The notes: generated from the letters alone by a model not told the origin. Positions 38,060 to 47,713 are shown, counted from the first letter of the stretch. The stretch: DNA of 64,000 bases from Caloranaerobacter ferrireducens (GCF_001730685.1 NZ_MDJR01000005.1:124001-188000), one strand, 5' to 3'. Program-made: numbers and translations.

Positions 38060-38134
38060 TTGACAGTTTTGGCGAATAGCGGAAGACGAAATACGAATAG
38101 CGAATGACGAAAAGCGAGCGACGGTTTTTCGAAA
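38060..38134. repeat. Heptameric repeat, RCGAAYR family
   Basis: GCGAATA, GCGGAAG, ACGAAAT, ACGAATA, GCGAATG, ACGAAAA units, running up to the ywlE ribosome binding site. Confidence 0.9.
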
Positions 38135-38145
38135 GGAGGGTGAAA

Positions 38146-38844
38146 ATGAAAAATATTTTGTTTGTTTGTACTGGTAATACTTGCAGAAGTAGTATGGCTG
38201 AAGCTTTGTTTAGAGATATGCTTGAAAAAGCAGGAAAGGAGCTTAAGGGCATTAAGGTTGAGTCTGCTGGTATCTGTGCTGTTCCTGACCAGCCAGCATC
38301 AAAACAGGCTATACATGTATTAAGTGAGGAAGGTATAGATTTATCAAAACATAGATCAAGACCATTAACAAAAGATATGATAGAAAGAGCGGATCTTATA
38401 CTTACAATGACTGTAAATCATAAGAATGCTGTGATTAATATGGCTCCTGAATCAAGGGGCAAGGTCTTTACTCTAAAGGAGTTTGCTTTGGAAAATAATA
38501 ATATAGACGAAATTCTTGATAAGCTTGCGATACTGTATAGAAAGTTATATGAAAAGAGAGATAGGATACTTAGAGAAAGAATGGGAGAAATTAAAGCGTT
38601 AGAAAAAAGAAAAAGAGAACTTCAGAGAGAGATAGAGAGAATTGACAAGCAAATTAGAGAATGGGAACAAGAAATTGAAGCAGAATTTGAAGATGATAAA
38701 AGAGAAATTGCAAATCTAGAAAAGCAAATACCTTCACTGGATATTACCGATCCTTTCGGGTTGCCAGTTGAAGAATATAAAAAGAGTGCAGAAGATATTA
38801 AAGAAGCTCTCAAGAAGGTTCTTGAGAAGATTAGAAAAAAATAA
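38146..38844 (+). CDS. ywlE: Low-molecular-weight protein arginine phosphatase with a coiled-coil insertion
   Basis: The P-loop C8-T-G-N-T-C-R14-S matches this family, and threonine 12 is the residue associated with arginine-phosphatase specificity. It reverses McsB arginine phosphorylation in other Firmicutes. The ATG follows AAAGGAGGGTG. Normal family length is about 150; this protein has 232. The extra part (about residues 120-195) is a highly charged helix (ALEKRKRELQREIERID) predicted to form a coiled coil. It lies between the FTLKEF helix and the general-acid loop DITDPFG (D202). All catalytic parts are kept, so it is likely active and may gain oligomerisation or partner binding. Confidence 0.9.
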   Translation: MKNILFVCTGNTCRSSMAEALFRDMLEKAGKELKGIKVESAGICAVPDQPASKQAIHVLSEEGIDLSKHRSRPLTKDMIERADLILTMTVNHKNAVINMAPESRGKVFTLKEFALENNNIDEILDKLAILYRKLYEKRDRILRERMGEIKALEKRKRELQREIERIDKQIREWEQEIEAEFEDDKREIANLEKQIPSLDITDPFGLPVEEYKKSAEDIKEALKKVLEKIRKK

Positions 38845-38859
38845 AAGGAGGCTAATATC

Positions 38860-39312
38860 ATGAAAATTGCTTTAGGTAGTGACCATGGTGGATACGAACT
38901 AAAGGAACACATCAAGAAATTTCTTGAAGAAAAAAATATTGAGTATGTAGACTATGGGACTAACTCAACTGAGTCTGTAGATTACCCTGATTTTGGCCAC
39001 AAAGTTGCAAAGGCTGTTAAAGAAGGGGAATGTGATAGAGGAATAGTTTGCTGTGGAACTGGTATAGGAATTTCAATATCAGTAAATAAGGTTCCCGGTG
39101 TAAGATGTGCTCTAGTAAGTGACTGCTACAGTGCTAGAATGTCAAGAGAGCATAATGATGCAAATGTATTGGCTTTAGGTGGAAGAGTAGTTGGAAGGGA
39201 TTTAGCGTTAGAAATTGTTGACATATGGTTAAAAACAGAGTTCCAAGGTGGCAGACACGAAAGAAGAGTAAATAAGATTAAAGAAATCGAAGAGAGGTAT
39301 AGTAGGGGTTAG
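38860..39312 (+). CDS. rpiB: Ribose-5-phosphate isomerase B
   Basis: Interconverts ribose-5-phosphate and ribulose-5-phosphate. The 150-residue protein has the start MKIALGSDHGGYELK and the active-site CCGTGIG and HNDANV motifs. AAAGGAGG precedes the start, 15 bases after ywlE. The order ywlE-rpiB is as in Bacillus. Confidence 0.97.
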   Translation: MKIALGSDHGGYELKEHIKKFLEEKNIEYVDYGTNSTESVDYPDFGHKVAKAVKEGECDRGIVCCGTGIGISISVNKVPGVRCALVSDCYSARMSREHNDANVLALGGRVVGRDLALEIVDIWLKTEFQGGRHERRVNKIKEIEERYSRG

Positions 39313-39317
39313 AGTTA

Positions 39318-39350
39318 AATTTAAAATTGAAAATGGAAAATGGAAAATTA
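39318..39350. repeat. Heptameric repeat, AAAATKK family
   Basis: AAAATTG, AAAATGG, AAAATGG, AAAATTA units in perfect 7-base register directly after rpiB. Confidence 0.8.
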
Positions 39351-39351
39351 A

Positions 39352-39442
39352 TTGGCTGTTCGTCCTTCGTTGTTCACATTTGGACAACCGATTAGCGAAA
39401 CTCGAATGACGAATAGCGAAACTCGAATGACGAATAAAACAA
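39352..39442. repeat. Heptameric repeat, RCGAAYR family (long)
   Basis: Reverse TTCG units then forward units, including a near-exact internal duplication of a segment built from GCGAAAC, TCGAATG and ACGAATA. It ends just before the upp ribosome binding site. Confidence 0.9.
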
Positions 39443-39456
39443 GGAGGGGTCTTTAA

Positions 39457-40086
<630 letters not shown>

Positions 40087-40092
40087 AATATA

Positions 40093-40288
40093 TATGAAAA
40101 TGACGCTCATGCAGACGAATTTAGAAAAAACTTAAGGCTCAAATTTTTAGAAAATCCTAACGCACCTAATCAAGACCTCCTGTCTTGTAGGATGCTGGTT
40201 TGACCTCCTGTCAAACCTACGTATTTTCTTAAAAATTTTCACCTAGTTTTTAACTAAATTCTTTCAAGCATTCGCTTTCATTTTCATA
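40093..40288. repeat. Large dispersed hairpin element, full copy
   Basis: About 196 bases that fold as one long imperfect stem. The outer arms are TATGAAAATGA and TCATTTTCATA; an inner stem is built on AAATTTTTAGAAAAT. The head holds two small hairpins, CAAGAC / GTCTTG and GGTTTGAC / GTCAAACC. The same head is present in reverse at 63197-63400. There the second hairpin reads GGCTTAGC / GCTAAGCC, so pairing is kept while the bases change. Confidence 0.8.
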
Positions 40289-40354
40289 AAATGTTTTAAA
40301 AAACGAGTTTGTGAACAGCCTGAGGCAAGGTTTATTTCCTTGCCTTATATAATA

Positions 40355-40384
40355 TTTAGCGAATAGCGAACGACGGCTTTTGAT
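40355..40384. repeat. Short heptameric repeat, RCGAAYR family
   Basis: GCGAATA, GCGAACG, ACGG units close to the comEB ribosome binding site. Confidence 0.6.
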
Positions 40385-40399
40385 AGAGGAGGTAATTTT

Positions 40400-40852
40400 A
40401 TGCGTCCTTCTTGGGATGAATATTTTATGGAAATAGTCAATGTTGTAAAAAAAAGGTCTACATGTTTAAGGAGACAGGTAGGAGCTTTAATCGTCAAGGA
40501 TAAAAGAATTCTTTCTGCAGGTTATAACGGAGCACCAACAGGACTAAAACACTGTGATGAAGTAGGATGTACAAGAGAAAAACTTAATATACCATCAGGG
40601 CAAAGACATGAACTTTGTAGAGGATTGCATGCAGAACAGAATGCAATAGTACATGCTGCAAATGCTGGGGTAAGTATAAAGGGAAGCACAATTTATGTAA
40701 CTATGCAACCCTGTGTTTTATGTGCAAAAATGATAATAAATGCAGGAATTACAAGAGTAGTATTTGGTGGTGGATATCCAGATGAATTAGCAATTCAGCT
40801 TCTTAATGAGGCAGGAATTGAGGTTGTTGACTTTAACTTACAAATAAAGTAA
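40400..40852 (+). CDS. comEB: dCMP deaminase family protein (ComEB-like)
   Basis: Converts dCMP to dUMP for dTMP synthesis. The 150-residue zinc enzyme has the catalytic HAEQNAI and the zinc cysteines PCVLC. N-terminal [12 protein letters not shown] is typical. AGAGGAGG precedes the start. Together with upp and tdk it completes a pyrimidine-salvage group in this region. Confidence 0.95.
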   Translation: MRPSWDEYFMEIVNVVKKRSTCLRRQVGALIVKDKRILSAGYNGAPTGLKHCDEVGCTREKLNIPSGQRHELCRGLHAEQNAIVHAANAGVSIKGSTIYVTMQPCVLCAKMIINAGITRVVFGGGYPDELAIQLLNEAGIEVVDFNLQIK

Positions 40853-40907
40853 AATTATAATGATGGGGTATATATGCACTAAGGGCAAATAATAAAGGAG
40901 TGTTATT

Positions 40908-41966
40908 ATGTCAACTTATTACAAAGCTTTTTTTATGGCATTAATTACAGCATATTTTCTTACACCTTTTGCTAAGTGGGTGGCTAAGAAAATTGGAGCA
41001 ATTGATGTACCAAAGGACAATAGAAGAGTGCATAAAAAGCCTATTCCAAGGCTTGGAGGATTAGCTATATATTTAGCTACACTTATTTCTATGCTTATAT
41101 TTCTTCCTATTGATAGAACAGTAATCTCCATCATTATAGGTTCTACAATAATAGTGATAACAGGTATTGTAGATGATACTAAAAGTATTTCACCAAAGCT
41201 AAAATTATTTGCCCAAATAGTTGCTGCGTCTATTCTTGTGGTAGGAGGTATAAAGATAGAATTCCTTACAAATCCTTTTGACAAAGGAGATGGCCTATTA
41301 TACCTAAAAGCTTTTTCAATACCTATAACTATATTTTGGGTAGTTGGAATCACTAATACAATGAACTTAATAGATGGCTTAGATGGACTAGCATCAGGCG
41401 TAGGAGCTATTTCTGCATTGTCACTCTTATTTGTGGCATCAAAGTTTGGTTATGTTCCTGTAATGATTTTATGTGCAATTTTAGCAGGTTCAGCTTTAGG
41501 TTTTCTACCTCATAATTTTAATCCTGCAAAGATTTTTATGGGAGATACTGGAGCGTTATTTTTAGGATATATGCTTTCAGCAATAGCAATATTAGGTGTT
41601 ATGAAGAGTGTCGCAGCTATAACAATAGTTATACCTATATTAGCTTTAGGTTTACCAATATTTGATACAACTTTTGCTATATTTAGAAGATTTATTAATG
41701 GTAGACCTATAATGGAAGCTGATAAAGGACACCTACACCACAGATTGTTAGATAAAGGACTAAGCCAGAAGCAAACAGTATTAGTATTGTATATGATAAG
41801 CATATTATTGGGTATCTTGGCTTTTATACTTACAGGAATGGAACCAGAAAAAGGTGTAATAGTGTCAGGATTAATTTTAACAATAATACTTTTAGGAGCA
41901 TCTAGTATCGGACTAATTGATTTAAGAAGAGAGAGAATAAGTAAAAGCGATAATATAGAAAGCTAA
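40908..41966 (+). CDS. tagO: Undecaprenyl-phosphate GlcNAc-1-phosphate transferase (TagO/WecA type)
   Basis: Starts wall-glycan synthesis by loading GlcNAc-1-phosphate on the lipid carrier. The 352-residue protein has about ten membrane segments and the family motifs DVPKDNRRVH, NLIDGLDGLASG, FLPHNFNPAKIFMGDTGAL and the C-terminal HLHHRLLDKG. The start follows AAAGGAG. The UDP-GlcNAc epimerase gene follows. Products of this route include the secondary wall polymer that SLH domains bind; that link is inferred. Confidence 0.94.
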   Translation: MSTYYKAFFMALITAYFLTPFAKWVAKKIGAIDVPKDNRRVHKKPIPRLGGLAIYLATLISMLIFLPIDRTVISIIIGSTIIVITGIVDDTKSISPKLKLFAQIVAASILVVGGIKIEFLTNPFDKGDGLLYLKAFSIPITIFWVVGITNTMNLIDGLDGLASGVGAISALSLLFVASKFGYVPVMILCAILAGSALGFLPHNFNPAKIFMGDTGALFLGYMLSAIAILGVMKSVAAITIVIPILALGLPIFDTTFAIFRRFINGRPIMEADKGHLHHRLLDKGLSQKQTVLVLYMISILLGILAFILTGMEPEKGVIVSGLILTIILLGASSIGLIDLRRERISKSDNIES

Positions 41967-41997
41967 AGTCAAGGTTTTACCTTGGCTTTTGTTTTAA
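41965..41997 (+). terminator. Intrinsic terminator
   Basis: AAAGTCAAGGT / ACCTTGGCTTT overlapping the stop codon, with a TGTTTT tail. Confidence 0.85.
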
Positions 41998-42013
41998 GGT
42001 ACAGAGAACAGGA

Positions 42014-42133
42014 AAAGGAATTAAAAATTAAAAATTGAAAATGTAAAATGTAAAATTAATTCGTTGTTTGTTATTTGTCATTCGCAGTTCGTTTAAAAAA
42101 ACGAAAAGCGAATAGCGAAAAGCAAGAAGCGAA
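42014..42133. repeat. Mosaic heptameric repeat, AAAATKK plus RCGAAYR families
   Basis: AAAATTA, AAAATTG, AAAATGT, AAAATGT units run into reverse TTCG and then GCGAATA, GCGAAAA units. The block stops at the epimerase start region. Confidence 0.85.
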
Positions 42134-42154
42134 TAGATGAAAGGTGTGATTGTT

Positions 42155-43279
42155 TTGAATAAAATAAAGGTATTGACGATATTCGGAACTAGACCAGAAG
42201 CGATAAAAATGGCACCTATTATTAAAAAACTTGATGAAAATCAGTACATAGAACATAAAGTTTGCGTAACAGCTCAACACAGAGAAATGTTAGACCAAGT
42301 TCTAAGAATATTTAATATAATACCAGATTATGATTTGAATATTTTTGAGCCAGGTCAGTCATTAACTCAAATAACTACAAGGGCTATGGAAGGACTTGAA
42401 AAAGTAATTAAAGATTTTGGTCCAGATTTAATTCTTGTTCAAGGAGATACAACAACTGTATTTGCAGGGGCTTTAACAGCTTTCTATCATAAAGTAAAGA
42501 TTGGGCATGTAGAGGCAGGTTTAAGAAGTGGTAATCTGTACTCTCCATATCCAGAAGAAGCTAATAGAAAGTTAACGGGAATAATTACTGATTTTCATTT
42601 TGCTCCAACAGAAAGGAATAAACAAAATCTTTTAAGAGAAGGATACGATGAAGAAAAAATCTATGTTACAGGAAATACAGTAATAGATGCTTTATTATAT
42701 GTTGTATCAGAAAACTATAAATTTAACAATGAATTACTCGATAATCTTGATTATAAAAATAAGAAGGTAATATTGTTAACATCGCATAGAAGAGAGAACT
42801 TAGGTAAACCTATGGAGAATATATTTAGTGCAGTAAGAGATGTAGTGTTAAAGAATGAAAATGTAGAAGTTGTTTTCCCTATACATCTTAATCCAAAGGT
42901 AAGAGAAATTGCTCATAGAATACTAGATGGTTTAGATAGAGTTCATATTATCGAACCACTTGAATATTTACCTTTTGCTAATTTGATTGCAAGATCATAT
43001 TTAGTAGTAACAGATTCAGGAGGTATTCAAGAAGAAGCACCTTCTTTAGGGAAACCAGTGTTAGTTGTAAGAAAAGAAACTGAAAGACCAGAAGGTATAG
43101 AGGCAGGAACGGCTAAATTAGCAGGAATAGATAGAGAAGCTGTATTTAGAGAAATAGATATATTAGTAAATGATGAACAGGAGTACAAAAAGATGGCTAA
43201 TGCAGTAAATCCATATGGTGACGGCAAAGCATCAGACAGAATAGTGGATATTATAGTTAGAGAATTGGGTACTAATTAG
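42155..43279 (+). CDS. wecB: UDP-N-acetylglucosamine 2-epimerase (non-hydrolysing)
   Basis: Makes UDP-ManNAc from UDP-GlcNAc for wall-glycan linkage units (also called mnaA). The 374-residue protein has IFGTRPEAIKM, the VQGDTTT block, HVEAGLRSGN and TDSGGIQEEAP. The TTG at 42155 is preferred: it lies nine bases after AAAGGTG, while the ATG at 42137 has no site. Confidence 0.95.
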   Translation: MNKIKVLTIFGTRPEAIKMAPIIKKLDENQYIEHKVCVTAQHREMLDQVLRIFNIIPDYDLNIFEPGQSLTQITTRAMEGLEKVIKDFGPDLILVQGDTTTVFAGALTAFYHKVKIGHVEAGLRSGNLYSPYPEEANRKLTGIITDFHFAPTERNKQNLLREGYDEEKIYVTGNTVIDALLYVVSENYKFNNELLDNLDYKNKKVILLTSHRRENLGKPMENIFSAVRDVVLKNENVEVVFPIHLNPKVREIAHRILDGLDRVHIIEPLEYLPFANLIARSYLVVTDSGGIQEEAPSLGKPVLVVRKETERPEGIEAGTAKLAGIDREAVFREIDILVNDEQEYKKMANAVNPYGDGKASDRIVDIIVRELGTN

Positions 43280-43396
43280 GTACTAGGTACTGGGTACACT
43301 TGGTACTAGATATTTGCTGTTTGTCATTCGCTGTTGGTTCTTCGACAATTGAATCACAAACATCGAAAATCGAATATCGAGTAGCGAATAGCGAAT
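43270..43396. repeat. Mosaic heptameric repeat, GGTACTR plus RCGAAYR families
   Basis: TAGGTAC, TGGGTAC, TTGGTAC units, then TTCG reverse units and TCGAATA, GCGAATA forward units. Confidence 0.85.
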
Positions 43397-43425
43397 AAAA
43401 AAGTGGCTTTTGGCCACTTTTTTAA
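43397..43425 (+). terminator. Intrinsic terminator
   Basis: AAAAAGTGGC / GCCACTTTTT around a four-base loop. Confidence 0.93.
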
Positions 43426-43535
43426 TTTTCTTAAAATTTAGTAATATATTTATCGTGTAGAAGGATTTTGTTATTCTACTGTAGAATACATAGGCTGTAT
43501 AACAATTAGCGTATATTATTGGGGGTGTATAAGAA

Positions 43536-44195
43536 GTGTCAAATAGCAAGCTAATATCTATGGAACAAGCTATAGAACATATTAAAGATGGTATGACTGT
43601 AATGATAGGGGGATTTCTTGGGGTAGGAAATCCACATAAGATTATTGATGCACTTGTTAAAAAAGGAGTGAAGGATTTAACTTTAATAGCTAACGATACA
43701 GCTTTTCCTGAAGTAGGAATAGGAAAACTTATTGTTAACAAACAAGTAAAAAAAGTTATAACTTCTCATATAGGTACTAATAAAGAAACTGGAAGACAAA
43801 TGACAGAGGGCGAGACAGAAGTAGTATTAGTACCTCAAGGAACATTAGTAGAGAGAATAAGAGCAGCAGGAGCAGGACTTGGTGGCATACTAACTCCAAC
43901 AGGCATAGGAACTGTTGTAGAAGAAGGCAAGAGAAAAATAGAAATAGACGGAAAAGAATATTTATTAGAATTACCACTTAGAGCAGATGTGGCTTTAATA
44001 GCAGGGGCAAAAGTAGATAAAAAAGGAAATGTTTATTACCATAAATCAGCTAGAAACTTTAACCCAATCATGGCTATGGCGGCTGATTTAGTAATAGTTG
44101 AGGCTGAAGAAGTAGTTGAGGTTGGAGAAATTGATCCTAATGATGTAATGACACCTGGAATATTTGTAGATTACATTGTAAGGGGTGAGGAGTAA
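43536..44195 (+). CDS. atoD: CoA-transferase subunit A
   Basis: The alpha subunit of a family I CoA-transferase (acetoacetate/butyrate/3-oxoacid type). The 219-residue protein has [16 protein letters not shown], the TSHIGTN block and the GTVVEEGKR region. GTG start after GGGGGTG. It overlaps the B subunit by one base. In lysine fermenters such an enzyme moves CoA from butyryl-CoA to acetoacetate, the product of Kce, so it may act with kal-kce 21 kb away. Exact substrates are not determined. Confidence 0.9.
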   Translation: MSNSKLISMEQAIEHIKDGMTVMIGGFLGVGNPHKIIDALVKKGVKDLTLIANDTAFPEVGIGKLIVNKQVKKVITSHIGTNKETGRQMTEGETEVVLVPQGTLVERIRAAGAGLGGILTPTGIGTVVEEGKRKIEIDGKEYLLELPLRADVALIAGAKVDKKGNVYYHKSARNFNPIMAMAADLVIVEAEEVVEVGEIDPNDVMTPGIFVDYIVRGEE

Positions 44196-44854
44196 TGGAT
44201 AAACAAAGAGCAAGAGAGATAATAGCTAAAAGGGTAGCTAAGGAGTTAAAAGATGGAGATGTTGTTAATCTTGGTATAGGGCTACCAACTATGGTTGCTA
44301 ATTATATACCAGATGGTGTTGATATAATTTTACAGTCAGAAAACGGTTTCGTTGGTCTTGGACCAGCTCCTAAGCCAGGTGAGGAGGATAAAGACTTAAC
44401 AAATGCAGGAGGTCAGCCAGTTACGATAAAACCAGGAGGAGCCTTCTTTGATAGTGCTACTTCATTTGCAATAATAAGAGGAGGCCATGTGGATGCAACA
44501 GTTTTAGGTGCACTTCAGGTAGATGAAAAAGGAAACCTTGCTAACTGGATGATTCCTGGAAAGATGGTACCTGGAATGGGTGGAGCAATGGATTTGGTTG
44601 TAGGTGCTAAAAAGGTTATTATAGCTATGGAGCATACTGCAAAAGGCAAACCAAAAATTCTAAAAGAGTGTACTCTACCCCTTACAGCAGCAGGACAAGT
44701 TAATTTAATAGTTACAGAAATGGCAGTAATTGAGGTAACTGAAAAGGGGCTTGTATTAAAGGAATTGGGACCAGAAGCTACCATTGAAGATGTTAAAGCT
44801 AATACTGAAGCTGATTTAATCATTGCAGATGATTTGAAGAAAATGGATATATAA
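44195..44854 (+). CDS. atoA: CoA-transferase subunit B
   Basis: The beta subunit carrying the catalytic glutamate in [10 protein letters not shown]. The 219-residue protein also has VNLGIGLPT and the [13 protein letters not shown] block. It is translationally coupled to subunit A. No terminator follows; the quorum-sensing cassette begins 41 bases on. A diverged copy of its last 63 bases lies at 51435-51496, beyond that cassette. Confidence 0.92.
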   Translation: MDKQRAREIIAKRVAKELKDGDVVNLGIGLPTMVANYIPDGVDIILQSENGFVGLGPAPKPGEEDKDLTNAGGQPVTIKPGGAFFDSATSFAIIRGGHVDATVLGALQVDEKGNLANWMIPGKMVPGMGGAMDLVVGAKKVIIAMEHTAKGKPKILKECTLPLTAAGQVNLIVTEMAVIEVTEKGLVLKELGPEATIEDVKANTEADLIIADDLKKMDI

Positions 44855-44895
44855 ATAAAGCCATATTATATGTATTTTATGAGGTGGGATAGAGA

Positions 44896-45618
44896 ATGCC
44901 CATTAAAATTGTTATAGCAGATGATGATGAAAATGTTAGGTATATTTTGAAATCATATTTAAAACAGATAAAAGGTATTGAACTAATAGCAGAGGCTGCA
45001 ACAGGGAAGGAGCTTTTGAATTTTATCTATAAAATGAAACCAGATGTCGTAATGACAGATATTAGAATGCCGGATATGTCTGGTTTGGATGTAGCAAAGA
45101 TTATTCGTGAGATAGATGAAGCTCTTTCCTTGGTTTTTATTACTTCTTATGATGAGTATATGTCCGAAGCTTTTGATGTTTATGCTACTGATTATATACA
45201 AAAGCCTATTCAGAAAGAAAGACTGGTTAAAACATTAGAATATATCAAAAATATGAAGCTTAAGGTTCAATTAGTAGATTTTAATACAGTTAACGGGCAA
45301 ATACTGATAAATTCAGATAATATTTTGTTTATAGAATCAGTTAAGCGTCAAAGAATTATTCATACGTTTGATCAAAAATATTATACTTTTGAGTCTTTGA
45401 ATAGCATAGAGAATAGATTGAATAAAGAATATTTTGTTAGGACACACCGTTCATTTATAGTTAATATAAAAAAAATAAAAAAAGTAGCTCCATATTGCCG
45501 TTCTTCAAAAAAAATTTTATTTAAAAATTATAAAGAATGTGCATTACTTTCAAAGAAGTGTGAACAAAGTTTTAGAAATAAAATAATGATAACAGAAATT
45601 TTTATTTTACCAATATAA
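44896..45618 (+). CDS. LytTR-family response regulator (AgrA-like)
   Basis: A 240-residue DNA-binding regulator. Receiver domain about 1-120, with the DDD acidic cluster, the phospho-acceptor in MTDIRMPDMSG and lysine in QKPIQ. LytTR domain about 140-238 (NILFIESVKRQRIIH, FVRTHRSFIVN). It begins the cassette and is followed by a membrane protein, a histidine kinase, AgrB and the peptide gene, the typical agr composition. Paired direct repeats 21 bases apart upstream of the peptide gene are likely targets. No promoter is obvious in the 41-base gap, so it may be transcribed from the CoA-transferase genes. Confidence 0.92.
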   Translation: MPIKIVIADDDENVRYILKSYLKQIKGIELIAEAATGKELLNFIYKMKPDVVMTDIRMPDMSGLDVAKIIREIDEALSLVFITSYDEYMSEAFDVYATDYIQKPIQKERLVKTLEYIKNMKLKVQLVDFNTVNGQILINSDNILFIESVKRQRIIHTFDQKYYTFESLNSIENRLNKEYFVRTHRSFIVNIKKIKKVAPYCRSSKKILFKNYKECALLSKKCEQSFRNKIMITEIFILPI

Positions 45619-45690
45619 AGTACAATCAAAGCTAATGGTTTAGTTTTTTTAAAACTGGAAAGAGATTTTTTTTTGTGGGAGATAGATAAT

Positions 45691-46167
45691 ATGGGCAAAC
45701 TATCATTGATTGAATTATTAATTTTGTCTTTTCCAGAAGCGCTAATAATAACTATTTTTGTTTTTACATTATGCGGATTTAAAGTAAATTTAAAAAAAAC
45801 AATATCTATTGGTTTTATTGTATCGTTTTTAGCATTTTTGATAAGACCTTATATAAATTCGTATTTACTGAATGTATTTATATATGATTTAATCATGATT
45901 ATTGTGATGTATATATTTGCTAAAGATTATCTATTTAATATTTTTTGCGGTGTTATTCTTGCTAGTTGTATATATATAGCTATTGAGAATTTGAATATTC
46001 AAGTAATAATGTATCTTTTTAAAATACCACCAGAACTAATTACTAGAAATTTAACAATAAGATTATTTGCTTTCTTTATTCAGTTTTTGATTATGTTTAT
46101 GATGCTTTTAATAATTCGAAAATTTAACTTTACCATTATTGACTTTGATGATGAAAATGTTATTTAA
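45691..46167 (+). CDS. Membrane protein, possibly the detached sensing domain of a split AgrC
   Basis: A 158-residue protein with about five membrane segments and almost no soluble part. The ATG at 45691 lies nine bases after GGGAG; an in-frame TTG at 45673 lacks a good site. I do not recognise a named family. It sits 14 bases before the histidine kinase, which itself has only two membrane segments. AgrC-type sensors normally have about six. The two proteins together would supply that number, which is why I suggest a split sensor; this is an inference. Confidence 0.7.
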   Translation: MGKLSLIELLILSFPEALIITIFVFTLCGFKVNLKKTISIGFIVSFLAFLIRPYINSYLLNVFIYDLIMIIVMYIFAKDYLFNIFCGVILASCIYIAIENLNIQVIMYLFKIPPELITRNLTIRLFAFFIQFLIMFMMLLIIRKFNFTIIDFDDENVI

Positions 46168-46181
46168 AGAGGTAAAGAGAA

Positions 46182-47036
46182 ATGAATATTAAACATTTTA
46201 GTTTGAGGATTATAGTAATTTTTAATGTTATAAGTATATTTTTATTAACTCTTTTTATAATAAATAGTTTTTTAGCTAGTAATCAGATGTTCCAGCCTAT
46301 AGATATTAGGCTTTTTAATTTTATTTTTGGATTATTTATAATATTATTAAATATACTCGGTATTTTTATTATGAGAGAGCTGTTTAAACGCATAAAACAA
46401 GATTACATATATAGACTTAAGCAAATAGAACTTATAAATATGAGAGAAATGAATGATTTAGTACGTGAACAGCGCCATGATTTATTAAATCATATGCAGA
46501 TAATATATGGTCTTTTAAAATTAAAAAAATATGATAGATTGGAAGAATACCTTTTAGAATTTAGTAAAGAAACAGAAAAACTAAAGCCTCTTGTCAATAC
46601 TGGAGTGCCAGAAGTCGATATTTTACTTCAATTTAAAATAAATAAAGCGTTGAGGTTAAACATAGATGTTGATTTAACGATTAAATGCAAGATTGATAAT
46701 ATAAAAATAAATCCGTTTGATTTGAATAAAATATTATCTAATCTTTTAGACAATGCAATAGATGCTACGTTAGAACTTCAAGAAGATAAAAGATTTATAG
46801 GTATAAATATATTTCAGACTCCAATGGATTATGTTTTTACTATTGAAAATTCTTCTAAACTATTAGAAAAACGTACACTTAACAGGATTTTTGAGAAGAA
46901 TTTTTCAACAAAGGGGACTTCAAGAGGAATGGGACTCTATATAGTTAAGAAAATAATAGAGAAGAATAACGGTGAAATAACAGTAGATAGTGTTAATGAT
47001 AAAGTTGTTTTCACAGTCATATTCCCTAAAAATTAA
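46182..47036 (+). CDS. Sensor histidine kinase (AgrC/Spo0B-like)
   Basis: A 284-residue kinase. Two membrane segments lie at about 9-30 and 43-64. H99 in EQRHDLLNH is the probable phospho-acceptor, in the HD context used by AgrC-type kinases. The GHKL ATPase has the N box LLDNAIDAT (about 187-195) and the G box GMGLYIVKK. No peptide-binding multi-pass domain is present in this protein. It overlaps nothing but is spaced tightly in the cassette (14-15 bases each side). Confidence 0.9.
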   Translation: MNIKHFSLRIIVIFNVISIFLLTLFIINSFLASNQMFQPIDIRLFNFIFGLFIILLNILGIFIMRELFKRIKQDYIYRLKQIELINMREMNDLVREQRHDLLNHMQIIYGLLKLKKYDRLEEYLLEFSKETEKLKPLVNTGVPEVDILLQFKINKALRLNIDVDLTIKCKIDNIKINPFDLNKILSNLLDNAIDATLELQEDKRFIGINIFQTPMDYVFTIENSSKLLEKRTLNRIFEKNFSTKGTSRGMGLYIVKKIIEKNNGEITVDSVNDKVVFTVIFPKN

Positions 47037-47050
47037 ATGGAGGCTTAAAA

Positions 47051-47641
47051 ATGATTAATTTAGAAAAGATATCTGCAAGCCTAACTAATAACATATGTAG
47101 ATATTCAAATTTTGATCAAAAACAAAAAGCCCAAATTTATTATGGTCTACAGCTGATTTTAGGGATTTTAATTGAATTTTTTATAGTTTTTATTATTTCT
47201 TTAATATTGAATATTACAGATTTTGTAATTACAATGATGTTTTCTTCTCTTGTATTAAGAATATTCACTGGGGGAGCTCATTGCACATCTTATGACCGAT
47301 GTCTTATTTTTACAGTAGTTGTTTATATATTTTTTTCAATGTTAGTTAAAATATCTTTTTTGCCTTATATAAGTTTAATTGTTTTAACAATTTCAATAGT
47401 CGTTTTAGGAATCATAATAATTAGCAATATAAAAATGCAGTTTAAAAATATTGGGATTATCATATTACTAATTTGGGGAATTATGATGTTAAGTATCTTA
47501 CTATTGAAAAATGATAATTCGTACTTTTTAAAAGTTTTATTATCTAGCTGTATAGGTATAAGTATTCAACTATTCAATCTAACGTCATTTGGAAATATCT
47601 TTATAAACAAATGCGATTCTTTTTTAAAAAGATTTATATAA
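47051..47641 (+). CDS. agrB: AgrB-like peptide-processing membrane protease
   Basis: Cuts and cyclises the AgrD precursor. The 196-residue protein has five or six membrane segments and the catalytic pair H77 and C84 in GGAHCTSYDRC, numbered as in Staphylococcus AgrB. Length is normal. The start follows ATGGAGG. The peptide gene lies 160 bases downstream rather than directly next to it, with a promoter between. Confidence 0.93.
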   Translation: MINLEKISASLTNNICRYSNFDQKQKAQIYYGLQLILGILIEFFIVFIISLILNITDFVITMMFSSLVLRIFTGGAHCTSYDRCLIFTVVVYIFFSMLVKISFLPYISLIVLTISIVVLGIIIISNIKMQFKNIGIIILLIWGIMMLSILLLKNDNSYFLKVLLSSCIGISIQLFNLTSFGNIFINKCDSFLKRFI

Positions 47642-47643
47642 TG

Positions 47644-47678
47644 CATTTTCGGACAATGAAATGACATTTTCAGACAAT
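47644..47678 (+). promoter_or_regulatory. Paired LytTR-type operator
   Basis: Direct repeats CATTTTCGGACAAT and CATTTTCAGACAAT begin 21 bases apart, two helical turns, as expected for LytTR dimers. An inverted ATTGAAAATG follows. The same arrangement is kept at 50977-51014 beside the decayed peptide-gene copy. Confidence 0.7.
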
Positions 47679-47683
47679 ACATA

Positions 47684-47712
47684 TTGAAAATGGGATTTTA
47701 TTTTTATAAAAT
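47684..47712 (+). promoter_or_regulatory. Promoter of the peptide gene
   Basis: TTGAAA, a 17-base spacer and TAAAAT, directly after the paired operator. Confidence 0.6.
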
Positions 47713-47713
47713 T

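Noticed and set aside
36992-38146. spoIIR, expected near prfA and tsaC in Bacillus
   Set aside because: No frame with SpoIIR features is present between prfA and rpiB; it must lie elsewhere if it exists.
40093-40288. Insertion sequence
   Set aside because: No transposase frame is inside; at most it is a non-autonomous element.
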